Below are positions 31,104 to 42,632 of a stretch of 64,000 bases of DNA, piece by piece. Each line of letters opens with the position of its first letter. Position 1 is the stretch's first letter. Under the pieces are notes generated by a model. That model saw nothing but the letters and a program-made list of their open reading frames with translations, was not told the DNA's origin and made no database searches. A program made the position numbers and the translations under genes. The DNA comes from Nematopogon swammerdamellus. Taxonomy: Eukaryota > Arthropoda > Insecta > Lepidoptera > Adelidae. Where the stretch lies: contig OX336355.1 of assembly GCA_946902875.1 (NCBI GenBank), forward strand, positions 7,957,347 to 8,021,346. Direction: 5' to 3'.

Positions 31104-33392
31104 ATGAAGCTTAGGCGGTAACATTTTTAAAATTATTTTAATTACTCCAATTAAAACGAGAATTACATTTATTGACGTTTTATTAGGTATTAATTACCCC
31201 AATTAACTGACAAATAGTGCAGGGGTCCATCGTGCGGCACAAGAGCTGTATCGCTGTATTCAGCTAACCTATTCTTCAGGTGAGATATATTTGTCATTAT
31301 AATATATATTTTATACACACCACTTTTTTTACAGAATCACAATGTTTACTCGATGTGAACCTATTATACCTTATCACTATTTGATCATTGTCAGCCTCGG
31401 TAGCTCAGTGGTGTGCCAACAGCTGTAAAGCAACCGTGGGTGCGGATAGTGCTGAGATGGGTGATTGATCACTCATCCGTTGGAGGCTGACCGTGGTTCT
31501 GATCCTACATTAAACTGTAGGATAAACGTATAACTGTAGGTTGTAGTTGATATAGTCAACCGAGCCAGTTTCCCGACCAAGTGCGAGTCCAACTCGCACA
31601 CCGAGGGTTCCGTATCACCATATCATGGTCAGCACCACTCACGCCATTAGTTATAATGCTTCATACACTACTATTTTGGCACCTATATTTATTATTAAGA
31701 CCTATACTCAGGGCAATGAGGTGTACCAATGTGTTAAAAAAAAAAAAACTAAAATCGGCACTCTTGTTAGCACAAAAGGGTCATTGATGATTTAAAAAAA
31801 TATTAATGTTTTGTCGTTTTATGTATCTCTTTTCAAATTTGATTTATTGCTGCGTTGTATTTAGTTATATTATTTTTTTGTGTTGTTACTTTATGTATTA
31901 TTCTGTTTTTGCTATCCTTTGTGTTATTATAAGGTATTATTTTAAAGTTGTTATTTATAGTGTTAGTCATTTGTTTGTTTATTGATAGAAAAAGGTACTG
32001 TGCTTATGTTAGGTTAGCACCATTGTTACATTATCATATCTACCTAAGGGTAGACCGGGCAGGATCTACCTGAGATGGGGCCTGGCGGCGAAGCTTTACA
32101 AGCGCAATTGTTCAGCCGGAAGCCGGAGCCAGTGGGGTAGCACGTTAAATTTATTAACATTTTATTAGGTAATAATTACTCCAATTAACTACTCTATTAA
32201 ACTGATATGAAACTTTGGCGGTAATATTTCTAAAAATTATTTTGATTGCGCCAATTAAAACAAGAATTACATTTATTGAAGTTTTATTAGGTACCTATTA
32301 ATTATCCCCATTAACCTGATAAGACCCTTAGCCTACAGAAAACGTTCAACGAGCCAACATTTCCGCAGGGTTCAGGTCCAGGGTGCTAGGTCAGGGTGCT
32401 GCGCCCCACCAGCGTGGTTCCAACGAGCAACGGCAACGAGGCTTCGCCCCTTCCCCCTACCCCGCCCCGCCCCTGCCACTTCCCTCCGCCCCAGCCTTCA
32501 CCCCTCCGCAGTATCCCTGCCACCCGATCGGAGTCAGGGTTCAGCTCCAGGGTGCCAGGTCAAGTGCTGCGCCCCATCAATTTGTCAGTTAATTGGGGTA
32601 ATTAATACCTAATAAAACGTCAATAAATGTAATTCTCGTTTTAATTGGAGTAATTAAAATAATTATAAAAATGTTACCGCCTAAGCGCAGGGGGCGCAGC
32701 ACCCTGACCTAGCACCCTGGACCTGAACCCTGCGGAAATGTTGGCTCGTTGAACGTTTTCTGTAGGCTAAGGGTCTTATCAGGTTAATGGGGATAATTAA
32801 TAGGTACCTAATAAAACTTCAATAAATGTAATTCTCGTTTTAATTGGAGTAATTAAAATAATTTTAAAAATGTTACCGCCTAAGCTTCATATCAGTTTAA
32901 TAGAGTAGTTAATTGGGGTAATTAATACCTAATAAAAAAAAATTATTAATTTAGCGTGCCACCCCACCCCCGCTACCCCCGCTCCGCTACCCTCGCCACC
33001 TCCTGGGCTCCAATTCATGATTCCCGAATCCGGTATCATGCTTCCCGAATCTTGAGTCATCCACCAACTCTCGGAAATGTTGGCTCGTTGAACGTTTTCT
33101 GTAGGCTAAGGGTCTTATCAGGTTAATGGGGATAATTAATAGGTACCTAATAAAACTTCAATAAATGTAATTCTTGTTTTAATTGGAGCAATCAAAATAA
33201 TTTTTAGAAATATTACCGCCTAAGTTTCATATCAGTTTAATAGAGTAGTTAATTGGAGTAATTATTACCTAATAAAATGTTAATAAATTTAACGTGCTAC
33301 CCCACCGGCTCCGGCTTCCGGCTGAACAATTGCGCTTGTAAAGCTTCGCCGCCAGGCCCCATCTCAGGTAGATCCTGCCCGGTCTACCCTTA
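31104..33392 (+). repeat. Core direct repeat, unit 2 (2,289 bp)
   Basis: Direct copy of 28815-31103. I saw no difference in the stretches compared. Its last 574 bp overlap the inner end of the right inverted arm. The seam at 31103/31104 is a clean join of CTACCCTTA to ATGAAGCTT. Confidence 0.75.
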
Positions 33393-34158
33393 GGTAGATA
33401 TGATAATGTAACAATGGTGCTAACCTAACATAAGCACAGTACCTTTTTCTATCAATAAACAAACAAATGACTAACACTACAAATAACAACTCTTTAAAAT
33501 AATACCTTATAATAACACAAAGGATAGCAAAAACAGAATAATACAAAAAGTAACAACACAATAAAATAATATAACTAAATACAACGCAGCAATAAATAAA
33601 ATTAGAAAAGAGATACATAAAACGACAAAACATTATTTTTTTTTTAAATCGTCAATGGCCCTTTTGTGCTAACAAGAGTGCCGATTTCAGCTTTTTTTTA
33701 ATTAACCCATTGGTACACCTCAATGCCCTGAGTACAGGTCTTAATAATAAATATAGGTGCCAAAATAGTAGTGTATGAAGCATTATAACTAATGGCGTGA
33801 GTGGTGCTGACCATGATATGGTGATACGGAACCCTCGGTGTGCGAGTTGGACTCGCACTTGGTCGGGAAACTGGCTCGGTTGACTATATCAACTACAACC
33901 TACAGTTATACGTTTATACTACAGTTTAACGTAGGATCCGAACCACGGTCAGCCTCCAACGGATGAGTGATCAATCACCCATCTCAGCACTATCCGCACC
34001 CAGGGTTGCTTTAGAGCTGTTGACACACCACTGAGCTACCGAGGCTGATAATGATCAAATAGTAATAAGGTATAATAGGTTCACATCGAGTAAACATTGT
34101 GATTCTGTAAAAAAGTGGTGTGTATAAAATATATATTATAATGACAAATATATCTCAC

Positions 34159-34285
34159 CTGAAGAATAGGTTAGCTGAATACAGCGATACAGCTCGCCAT
34201 CATTGAATTTTCCACTGTTGTGCCGCAAGATGGCCCCCTGCAGTTGCGCGGCGCTGTTAATTCGCCATTTGGCGGTCACTCCCAT
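34159..34285 (-). CDS. Exon-like segment with splice donor, right arm
   Basis: Inverse copy of 27420-27546 with the same donor. The same uncertainty applies. Confidence 0.35.
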
Positions 34286-34750
34286 GATGTTGATTTCTTT
34301 GAGAACTTGCTTGCACGACGTTTCAATTTTAAATGATGCCTCGAAATAATATTATTTAAACTCAAGCGTCAACCCACCTTTCCTAATCCGGAATTATCTA
34401 GAAGCAGCCCCCTCATGCCAGAAGTGCCTACATGTGCGCAGGTAAAGTTGTGGGCTGAAGCTATGAAAAGAATTCCCACAATTTTTAATCTTTTGTTTCC
34501 AACCTTAGTGAAATAAATTTTGATGATTCACAAAATTGTTAGAGTTTCTTACTAAGGAACTAATAACTATATACCTTGGTATTATCTAGTGCGGTTGGGT
34601 ATGAAAATTAAAAAATATTGTTCAATTATAAGCTTTATTACATAAGGTTATTTTCCTTAATACACAGTACATATCTTAGACAAAATTTTTTATTTCTAAA
34701 ATCGTACAGCTAAAACGTTGGTATTCCACATACATTTCCACGCCCTCTTC

Positions 34751-35056
34751 TTACATACTATCGAACTCGATAGCATTGTACGTCCCACCAAGGTATTTCA
34801 GCCCAAGCACGTTTTCTCTGCTAGCTTCAACCATATCTTCGAACATCTTCCCATCCTTGTTGAAGGCGTCGATCATCCGCTTGGGTAGGAAGACGCAGAA
34901 AGTCTCATCGATGTCAGCTACAATGCGATCTCCGTATTTGGTTGCAACTTTGCGCAAGTCGGTCACTCGGTAGAGTTTTCCAATCTCCAAGATGGCGAGT
35001 TTCCGCGTCTCCAGGAAGGCTCGCTTGCCCGCTTCGTTGATCTTGGTTAGGTCCAT
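34751..35056 (-). CDS. 101-codon protein of unknown function, right arm
   Basis: Inverse copy of 26649-26954, with the same start, stop and polyadenylation signals, reading toward the element centre. It encodes the same predicted protein, ending GGTYNAIEFDSM. Confidence 0.65.
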   Translation of the reverse strand: MDLTKINEAGKRAFLETRKLAILEIGKLYRVTDLRKVATKYGDRIVADIDETFCVFLPKRMIDAFNKDGKMFEDMVEASRENVLGLKYLGGTYNAIEFDSM

Positions 35057-36504
35057 GATGGTTGGTGTGAAGATGATGCGGGTGTGGTCGATATTTAGAA
35101 ATCAGCTCACTGTGGTGTGTAGAGATACAAGTCGGCGTGCTGCTGCGATCGAACTGTTTTACTAAAATTGTGCGCTCAGTCTTATAAACATGAGCTATAT
35201 AGATAAATAAAAATATTTTACTTTAAAAATTTGTCAAACATTTTCATGTTTCTACAAGTCTCAATCTGCGTCGAACGAGATGGACCCGTTGGTTTTTCCC
35301 AGTACAGAGCTCTTTTGTTCAACCCCCAAAGACGTCTATTATCTTTAATAATGGCTGTTGTGGGAAGGGTCGACTTACCTACACTTTATCACAGCGCGAT
35401 ATTACTTTTAAATAATTTCACCAAACATTTTCATGTTTCTGCAAGTCTCAACCTGCGCTGCGTCACCTGTGAGCGACCCGCTGATACCTTCCAGTAATGA
35501 GCTCTTTTGTTCATCCCCAGACATCAGTTATCTTTCACAATAGTTGCACTAAGAAAATTTTACATTTAAAAATATCTCCACAACAATTGGTATGTTTCAA
35601 CAAGTCTCAATCTACGTTGCATGTGAGCGATCCCTTGGTATCTACCACTAATGAGCTCTTTTGTCAACCCCAGTTCACAATTTCTAATTGTTCATCGCTA
35701 AATGAGTCACACTGTAAGCAAGTATTAACACGCTAGGTACTCCGGCACGTAGGCAGGAATCAAACATAAATAATGTACCTTGAGCCATTGTAATAAGTTT
35801 GATTTCAACTTGCAGCTTTCACCAACCACCCTTCACACCACAATTTCTAATTGTTCATCCCTAAATGAGTCACACTGTAAGCAAGTATTAACGCGCTAGG
35901 TAATCCGGCACGTAGGCAGGAATCAAACATAAATAATGTACCTTGAGCCATTGTAATAAGTTTGATTTCAACTTGCAGCTTTCACCAACTGTAGGATAAA
36001 CGTATAACTGTAGGTTGTAGTTGATATAGTCAACCGAGCCAGTTTCCCGACCAAGTGCGAGTCCAACTCGCACACCGAGTGGCATGAGCTTTCACCTCCT
36101 CGATCTCGACTCGGTGTAACTCACAGGACGATAGGTTGGAGTGGTACTTCATTACGTCACGTCTCTACAGGTAAAATTCCAAAGATATTGAGTCAGCCAT
36201 GTCTGCATTCCTACACCATTAGGCTCCAACCTACCTGACTGGCGGAGGGGGGTGGCAGGGGCGGGGCGGGGTAGGGGGAAGGGGCGAAGCCTCGGTGCCA
36301 GTGGAAGCACGCTGGTGGGGCGCAGCACCCTGACCTAGCACTGGCTTCCCTATCCGCAGTTTGAAATACACTGTCCTAATACATTTCCGCACCACCACTC
36401 ATAAGTTGGGTGGGTTCGCTTGCGCAAGACTCACCGCTGCTCAATTCACCACCTACATCTCCACCAACGATATATCCAACGTGATACTCACCCACCTACG
36501 GCTC

Positions 36505-36826
36505 ACCTACGTATACCCTGATGAATTATTCACCATCGCCACCTCTACCAGCGACATCTCCACCACGATACTCATCTGCATACTATTCGCCTACACATCA
36601 ACAGCAGCCGCCATCACCGCTGACATCGCACAAGCAAGATCCAACATCAAACGTGTGCACATTGCAATCTTCAGATTGGATCACTCAGCAGCATCAATCG
36701 CCAACGTTAGGCATTGTGCAGCAGACCCCAGAGCTAAACCAATATGAGCGAAGGATAATTTCCGCTATAGCCAATATCGTTACGCAAATGTTAGATGCGC
36801 AGCAAAATGTTATACAAATATATTAA
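36505..36826 (+). CDS. Tyr/Ser/Pro-rich frame with YSPT motifs, right arm
   Basis: Inverse copy of the left-arm frame (annotated ATG at 36521), with the same upstream in-frame TGA and the same C-terminal helix. It lies between the BIR gene and the 101-codon gene, on the strand opposite to both. Confidence 0.4.
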
Positions 36827-37250
36827 GAGTATAAGATTTCCACTTTGTACGTAAATTAAATAATAAAATATGTCATGAAAAATTAAAATATTCTGACAAC
36901 ATCCAATACAATTTTTTCTCAGAGGTAATGGGCCATCATACATATCACCATTAACCAGCGCGACAGCAAGCTGATTTCTAACCTATCTACCACGCCATCA
37001 TCATCATCTTTAAAACAACCATCATAGACCTGACCAAGAAATAAATATTTGCTGACGAAACTTAGGTTGCCCCATTTATGTAAATAATGGGTTTAAGTGG
37101 CTTTTCTAAAACATATATCATGTACACTTTAGCATTAAGATTTGTGAAAATAAATAAACATTTCTGCTAACTTTTGTTTCATTTATGGGTGTGGGTGGGT
37201 TGAAATAAATGTATTCACTGTTAAATGTAAAAATATTTATTGAAAATTAA

Positions 37251-37619
37251 TCATTTCAAGTTAAAGGCTCCATCGTCTGATGGCGCATACAAGTATGGCG
37301 AATAGCTCGGAATGTCGATCTCGTCCAATCCTTTTGCTTTGACTGTGGCGAAGTCAGCTCCCTTCATTATGTAGACGAAAGCGCAGCGGTCTAGCCTCGT
37401 GTGCTCCTCCCACGGTGTGTCTTCCGGTCGCCACTGGTTGAGTGTTCCTCCGCAGTAAAAGCACACCACTTTGTCACCAAAACCAGTGTAGAAAAACCCA
37501 GCCTTAACAATTTCTTCAGGCTTCTGCCGGAGGGCGCGTGGCCAATCGTTGAATGTTTGAAGACCTGCCGACTCGGACGAATAGCGCAGGTAAAATTCTA
37601 AAGATATTGAGTCAGCCAT
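37251..37619 (-). CDS. Single-BIR inhibitor-of-apoptosis-like protein, right arm
   Basis: Inverse copy of 24086-24454 with an identical predicted protein of 122 residues, the same short H-x5-C spacing at the last zinc ligand, and the same upstream decoy starts. The two copies are divergent from the element centre and both read inward from the element ends. Identity between the two suggests recent duplication or conversion. Whether both are expressed cannot be told from the sequence. Confidence 0.8.
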   Translation of the reverse strand: MADSISLEFYLRYSSESAGLQTFNDWPRALRQKPEEIVKAGFFYTGFGDKVVCFYCGGTLNQWRPEDTPWEEHTRLDRCAFVYIMKGADFATVKAKGLDEIDIPSYSPYLYAPSDDGAFNLK

Positions 37620-38535
37620 GTCTGCATTCCTACACCATTAGGCTCCAACCTACCTGACTAACGATGCCTTAGTCATGCTGAGTATGAATACATTTCACAG
37701 AACATTGTTACGTTATCTTTATATTAATGGGTAGGGGGGTAAGTCGTTCCTGCAGGTTGCTACAGGATAAAACCTGCCACCCGATGTCACGTCACGACAA
37801 ATGGCGTCACGTCTCTACAGGTAAAATTCCAAAGATATTGAGTCAGCCATGTCTGCATTCCTACACCATTAGGCTCCAACCTACCTGACTGACGATGCCT
37901 CAGTCATGCTGAGTATGAATACATTTCACAGAACATTGTTACGTTATCTTTATATTAATGGGTAGGGGGGTAAGTCATTCCTGCAGGTTGCTACAGGTTA
38001 AAACCTGCCACCGATGTCACGTCACGACAAATGGCGTCACGTCTCTACAGGTAAAATTCCAAAGATACTGAGTCAGCCGCGGAGAACGGGCGGTGAGGCA
38101 GGGGGCGGGGAAGCGCGGGCAGAGGCGGCGGATGGTGGTAGGGGCGGGGTGGGGTAGGGGGCAGGGGCGAAGCCTCGGTGCATGTGGAACCATGCTGGTG
38201 GGGTGCAGCACCCTGGAGCTGAACCATGACTCCGAAGGCCTACGTACGCCTCAAATGGATGGGGCGCAGCACCCTGGACCTGAACCCTGAATCTGGAACC
38301 CTGAATCCTGAATCCTAAGGCCTGAATCCTGAATCCGAAAGTCTGAACCCTGAATCCGAAGGCCTACGTACACCCTCCAAATTGATGGGGCGCAGCACCC
38401 TGACCTGACACCCTGGAGCTGAACCCTGACTTCGAAGCCCTACGTACACCCCAAATTAGGCCACGCCCCCTGATTCTCGGACTTAGAAAAATCACGAGTG
38501 TGTGCTCGGAGCCCTATATGTATACTACTCACGAT

Positions 38536-38710
38536 TAATTTCATTACAATTTTCAAGGAGAATGTTATGTTTCATTTTGACTATTGGAATATCCCACTTG
38601 GACTGGGCGACAGCTTGGCTTGGACACGGTGGTTGTTCGTCGGGACAAAGCACCTTCCAAGCAGAAACGGCTTCTTCGAAGTACGAAATCTCAAACTCAA
38701 ACCTACTTAT
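38536..38710 (-). CDS. Upstream piece of the interrupted retroelement frame
   Basis: Open on the minus strand from just inside a TGA at 38713-38711 for 58 codons (for example YFEEAVSAWKVLCPDEQ and QSKWDIPIVKMKHN). It ends at the right CACGAT of the palindromic element and is in phase with 22448-23175. It is the linker that usually precedes the zinc cluster in this retroelement class. The upstream TGA shows that the element was already defective or is spliced there. Confidence 0.65.
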
Positions 38711-39966
38711 TCACAACAATTCGTAAAGTTAAAACAATTACGTCCATGATTGAGTTCTCGATTTGCTATGATTTTTTAAGGTAATGTATGTTTAAATTCT
38801 TATAACAAAACTAGCCTTCGAAATTTTGAACAAAATAATCGATTATTATTATGTACAGAAAATTACACAACATACCTATATCAACTAAGGTTATTTACCT
38901 TAATAAAGTAGGTATTACGTTCGTAGGTCTTTAATTTGGGTATGGCTGTAAATGAACGCACTCCATGCACCTACTGAGTCAACTATATAAGTACTTCATT
39001 TCTAACACGTAAGTCATACTAATATAACACTTGCATCGACACGTATGCTACTAGAAATGTGTTTTACCCATTTACTTTTATTATTTGCAGTTTCACACTG
39101 CCGCGCCTTCGTCCCGATACCAACTGATAGCATATTATTTATCAACTATGGAACGACACGTACCTAGAAGGGGTCATCAACTTGCCGTCGAAGTGAAAGA
39201 AAGGTGCACAAACATCATAGGTCCATCTCTTTCGCACTTGTTCACTCACCTGTCTTGCCTGCAAGGGAGGGCACGCCGACAAAATGCCAATTCCAATTCC
39301 GGCCTTTTATTTATTTATTTAAATTTTTAAGAGCTCGCAATAGCTGTACATTGTTACTCTTTACACAAATTTAATTAAAGTGTTCTAATAACAATACAAA
39401 TACATTATTAACAGGTACATTGAGTTTTAAAATTTTAACAATATAATTATTTAAACATTTGAGTTGGCCTATATTATGTATACTTTATGCCACTTAATGT
39501 ATGGCAAGAGTGGGCTTATTGCCTTAGGCAATTTCCTCCAGTCAAGCAGATGGACCTACATATTTTTTATATGGAATCCGAACCATGAAGCAGTGGGTGA
39601 AGGTGTATGCACGTTATTTTTTTCAAATCTGAATCAGACCACTCGGCCCCCCGCCATCTTCTATATTCTATAGCGTAGCTATTTACCAATTTCTGATCGT
39701 ACATGTCACACCGCGAGGTGTTACTTACTGTGAATTATACACTCATCGATAAATTGGTTCTTATCTATAAACGGATGGCACTCGATATATCTGTGAATTA
39801 GATTGAAAACCTATAGTCACTTGAATTTTCTACGAATCCCTTCGTGTTATAAAATCCGGCCTGTGTCGTCCGCCTCCGTCTGTGTGTTCGTTTGTTGTTG
39901 GCTTAATTAACCGATTAACATGCCGTTTAAAAAAAAAAACCAACTTACAACTCTAGTAAGCGTAAC
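38711..39966. other. No gene seen; SINE fragment at 39577-39660
   Basis: Mostly AT-rich. At 39577-39660 a minus-strand fragment (ATCCGAACCATGAAGCAGT...ACCACTCGGCC) matches the tRNA-headed SINE at 62215-62575. Nothing else is recognisable. Confidence 0.35.
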
Positions 39967-40235
39967 AAAAAAACCGGCCAAGTGCGAGTCGAACTTGCGC
40001 ACCGAGGGTTCCGTATTGCCATGTCATGGTCAGCGCCACTCACGCCATCTATGTATTAGTTAAAATGCTTCATACTCTTTTCGGTAGAATATAAAACTAT
40101 TTTGATTATATCTTAAACGACTGAGAAAATAATTTCTATCCCTGTGATCGCTGCGAACACTCGCTATACGTGCAAGAAGAAAATGGGTACGGAACCCTCT
40201 GTGTATGACCAAGTTCGCACTTATTATCTAGTAGG
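39967..40235 (+). repeat. GAGGGTTCCGTA repeat, two facing ends
   Basis: AACCGGCCAAGTGCGAGTCG plus GAGGGTTCCGTATTGCC at 39975-40020 is the usual 5' end of the repeat. At 40190-40225 the inverse end (GGGTACGGAACCCTCTG...GACCAAGTTCGCACTT) faces it, so this is a short head-to-head arrangement. Confidence 0.5.
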
Positions 40236-40630
40236 TCTGTATGGGGAGAGGACGTGTAAGGAAGGACATCCGGCCGCGACCGCCCCGTCCTCCCCTCGTG
40301 ATGGCTCTTCGGTTGATTTTCTTGTGAAATAAAACTCTTTATTTTATGGAACAGAGGTCTTCTTATTAAAAACATTAAATAGAAGACGTAAAAAAAATTA
40401 CCTAAAAAAATTATGATTAAGTACAAACTAACATACTTTATTATTAGACACCCGGCCGAAAACGTAAGTAACTAAGTCGTTTACTTACGCCATCTTGAAA
40501 TATCATTTCTGCTCTTAGTTTGCCTTTTTTGCAGTGAGTTAGTGGCAACCCCGGTGAGCGGTCAAGTCCTGTGTTGCCGCCAGAGAGAGAGTGAGAGAGA
40601 AGCTGCGACGGCATTGCATTTGCATTCTTA
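40236..40630. other. No gene seen
   Basis: Short GC-richer stretch to 40310, then AT-rich, ending with a GAGA run at 40583-40599 just before the mariner-type element. I see no family or gene. Confidence 0.3.
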
Positions 40631-40632
40631 TA

Positions 40633-42632
40633 CAGGGTGTCCCAAAACTCGACGTCCAAACGAAAGGAGGTCATAGAGGAGGTCATTTCCAATCAGAATC
40701 ACCCTATTTGTAGTTATCCATTTCTCAGTCGTTTAGAAGTTATAGCTCTTTTTCTGAGTTTTTCTAATTTCAACCCAAATTTTCGAATAAAAAATCATAA
40801 AAAAAATTACATGTAACTTGGGTTCATTTAATTTTTTGGGGTTTTATTGCAATTAGTGTAGCTTTGTAAAAAAAAATGTTTTATAACATTTTCTTTCTTA
40901 TTCCAATAGTAAAGCCTATTTCAATTAGAATTTTTCAGTAATTCATCAATGAAGCCTTGACTTTGATTGAAGTTTACTTTAAAAAAATGTACTAGAGGAA
41001 AGTGAACCTGCTTTGCAAAAACATGTACAGTTCATACGGATTCCAGAAAGGTACAATTCATTAGATTCATTACCATTAAACTTAATCTTTAAGACGAAGA
41101 TATGAATGAAACAACTAATCCGGTCTAACAAATTTAAAAGCGTTAGGTACTTTCTTAGAAGAGAACAATGGAGGGCCTCTCCGTTGAACCCGTGAAAACA
41201 ATGGGACCGGTCGCCAACATGTTTCACCTACCCCCTCCCCTCCCCTCCCACGCCTTTAAGCCGTTCATCACCTATCTGCGCCTGACCCACTCTTTCACTT
41301 TCAGTGACTCGCTAGCCGCTTGTAACATCGCCGTTCCGCTATTCTGTTTTCTTTTTCTTTCTTTACATACGATTTGGCTATTCTTTACGAACTTTGATCC
41401 CTATCCTGTGTGTTTAACCTGCGCTTGTGATTTGGACTGTGATTGTGCTTGTGATTTGGACTTGTGATTGAACTGAAAACTGCGTAGAGATGGCAGCCTA
41501 CACGCCCCGTGAATATGCAGAAATGCATTTTATTTACGGTTTATGTGACGGCAACGCTCGTAATGTTGCGAGGGAATACTGCAATCGGTACCCGGAACGC
41601 GAACGCTATCCCGATCATAGAGTGTTCATAAATGTACACAACACACACGTTCAAGGTGAAATTCCTGGTACCCATCGAGTAGGTGGAGCACGTCGAGCAC
41701 TTCTTCTTCGCCGTCGATCCCAACGAATTAAAAAGTATCGGGAAGTGGCATACAACGCACCGACTTGAGTGAGGCGCGCTATTTGTGAGCATTCGGCACA
41801 CACTCTTTCGCAAGCACTCAGTCCGCCGCACTGCGCCGCTCAGGCAGGTCACGTTTTTGTATCAATCCGTCCATAAAAGAGAGATACAATATCATGTATT
41901 CGCATACACAAAATATGACAGAATAGCGGAACGGCGATGTTACAAGAAGCTAGCGAGTCATTTAAACTGAAAGAGTGGGTCAGGCGCAGATAGGTGATGA
42001 ACGGCTTAAAGGCGTGGGAGGGGAGGGGAGGGGGTAGGTGAAACATGTTGGCGACCGGTCCCATTGTTTTCACGGGTTCAACGGAGAGGCCCTCCATTGT
42101 TCTCTTCTAAGAAAGTACCTAACGCTTTTAAATTTGTTAGACCGGATTAGTTGTTTCATTCATATGTTCGTCTTAAAGATTAAGTTTTATGGTAATGAAT
42201 CTAATGAATTGTACCTTTCTGGAATCCGTATGAACTGTACATGTTTTTGCAAAGCAGGTTCACTTTCCTGTAGTACATTTTTTTAAAGTAAACTTCAATC
42301 AAAGTCAAGGCTTCATTGATGAATTAATGAAAAATTCTAATTTAAATAGGCTTTCCTATTGGAATAAGAAAGAAAATGTTATAAAACAAATGTTTTCACA
42401 AAGCTACACTAATTGCAATAAAACCCCAAAAAATTTAATGAACCTAAGTTACATGTAATTTTTTTTACGATTTTTTATTCGAAAATTGGCGTTGTAATTA
42501 GAAAAACCCAGAAAAAGAGCTATAACTTCTAAACGACTGAGAAATGGATAACTACAAATAGGGTGATTCTGATTGGAAATGACCTCCTTTATGACCTCCT
42601 TTCGTTTGGACGTCGAGTTTTGGGACACCCTG
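40633..42632 (+). mobile_element. Mariner-type element rebuilt as a 720-bp-armed foldback
   Basis: The ends CAGGGTGTCCCAAAACTCGA and inverse are flanked by TA on both sides (40631-40632 and 42633-42634), as for Tc1/mariner elements. The arms 40633 to about 41353 and about 41917 to 42632 are inverse copies with scattered differences. The central 560 bp hold the N-terminal part of a transposase frame. The catalytic region is absent, so the right arm seems to be an inverted copy of the 5' end. Confidence 0.8.
41490..41768 (+). pseudogene. N-terminal helix-turn-helix of mariner-type transposase
   Basis: ATG at 41490 gives 92 codons. The first 55 (for example YAEMHFIYGLCDGNARNVAR and then YCNRYPERERYPDHRVF) fit the helix-turn-helix region catalogued as DUF4817, found at the N-terminus of many arthropod mariner-like transposases. 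After the GEIPGT motif the frame loses family resemblance, and it stops before any DDE/D residue. Its place between matching arms with TA duplications supports the call. It could still bind DNA, but cannot catalyse transposition. Confidence 0.65.

Larger units (their letters stand above)
23176..38529. mobile_element. 15.35-kb palindromic Polinton-like element
   Basis: A single unit with 5,711-bp inverted arms (23176-28886 and 32819-38529). Positions mirror exactly as x and 61705-x, so no net indel separates the arms. It starts 5'-AGTAGTATACATATAGGG, ends with the inverse, and is flanked by direct CACGAT repeats at 23170-23175 and 38530-38535. AG termini and 6-bp duplications are known from Polinton/Maverick elements, and 15 kb is in their size range. 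None of the Polinton core genes (family-B DNA polymerase, retroviral-type integrase, packaging ATPase, protease, capsid) is recognisable, so it would be a non-autonomous derivative. Cargo per arm: a BIR gene, a 101-codon gene, a Tyr/Pro-rich frame and an exon-like segment. Confidence 0.75.
32819..38529 (-). repeat. Right inverted arm of the palindromic element
   Basis: Inverse copy of 23176-28886. Every feature described for the left arm reappears at 61705 minus its coordinate on the opposite strand, including the BIR gene (37251-37619) and the 101-codon gene (34751-35056). Confidence 0.85.

Noticed and set aside
23176..38529. Explaining the whole palindrome as an assembly artefact
   Set aside because: The CACGAT duplication and the preserved coding phase of the interrupted retroelement argue for a true insertion with true ends. 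I keep the artefact possibility only for the duplicated core and for the exactness of arm identity.
41490..41768. Host gene with a helix-turn-helix
   Set aside because: It lies exactly between the inverted arms of a TA-flanked element, so it is the element's transposase remnant.
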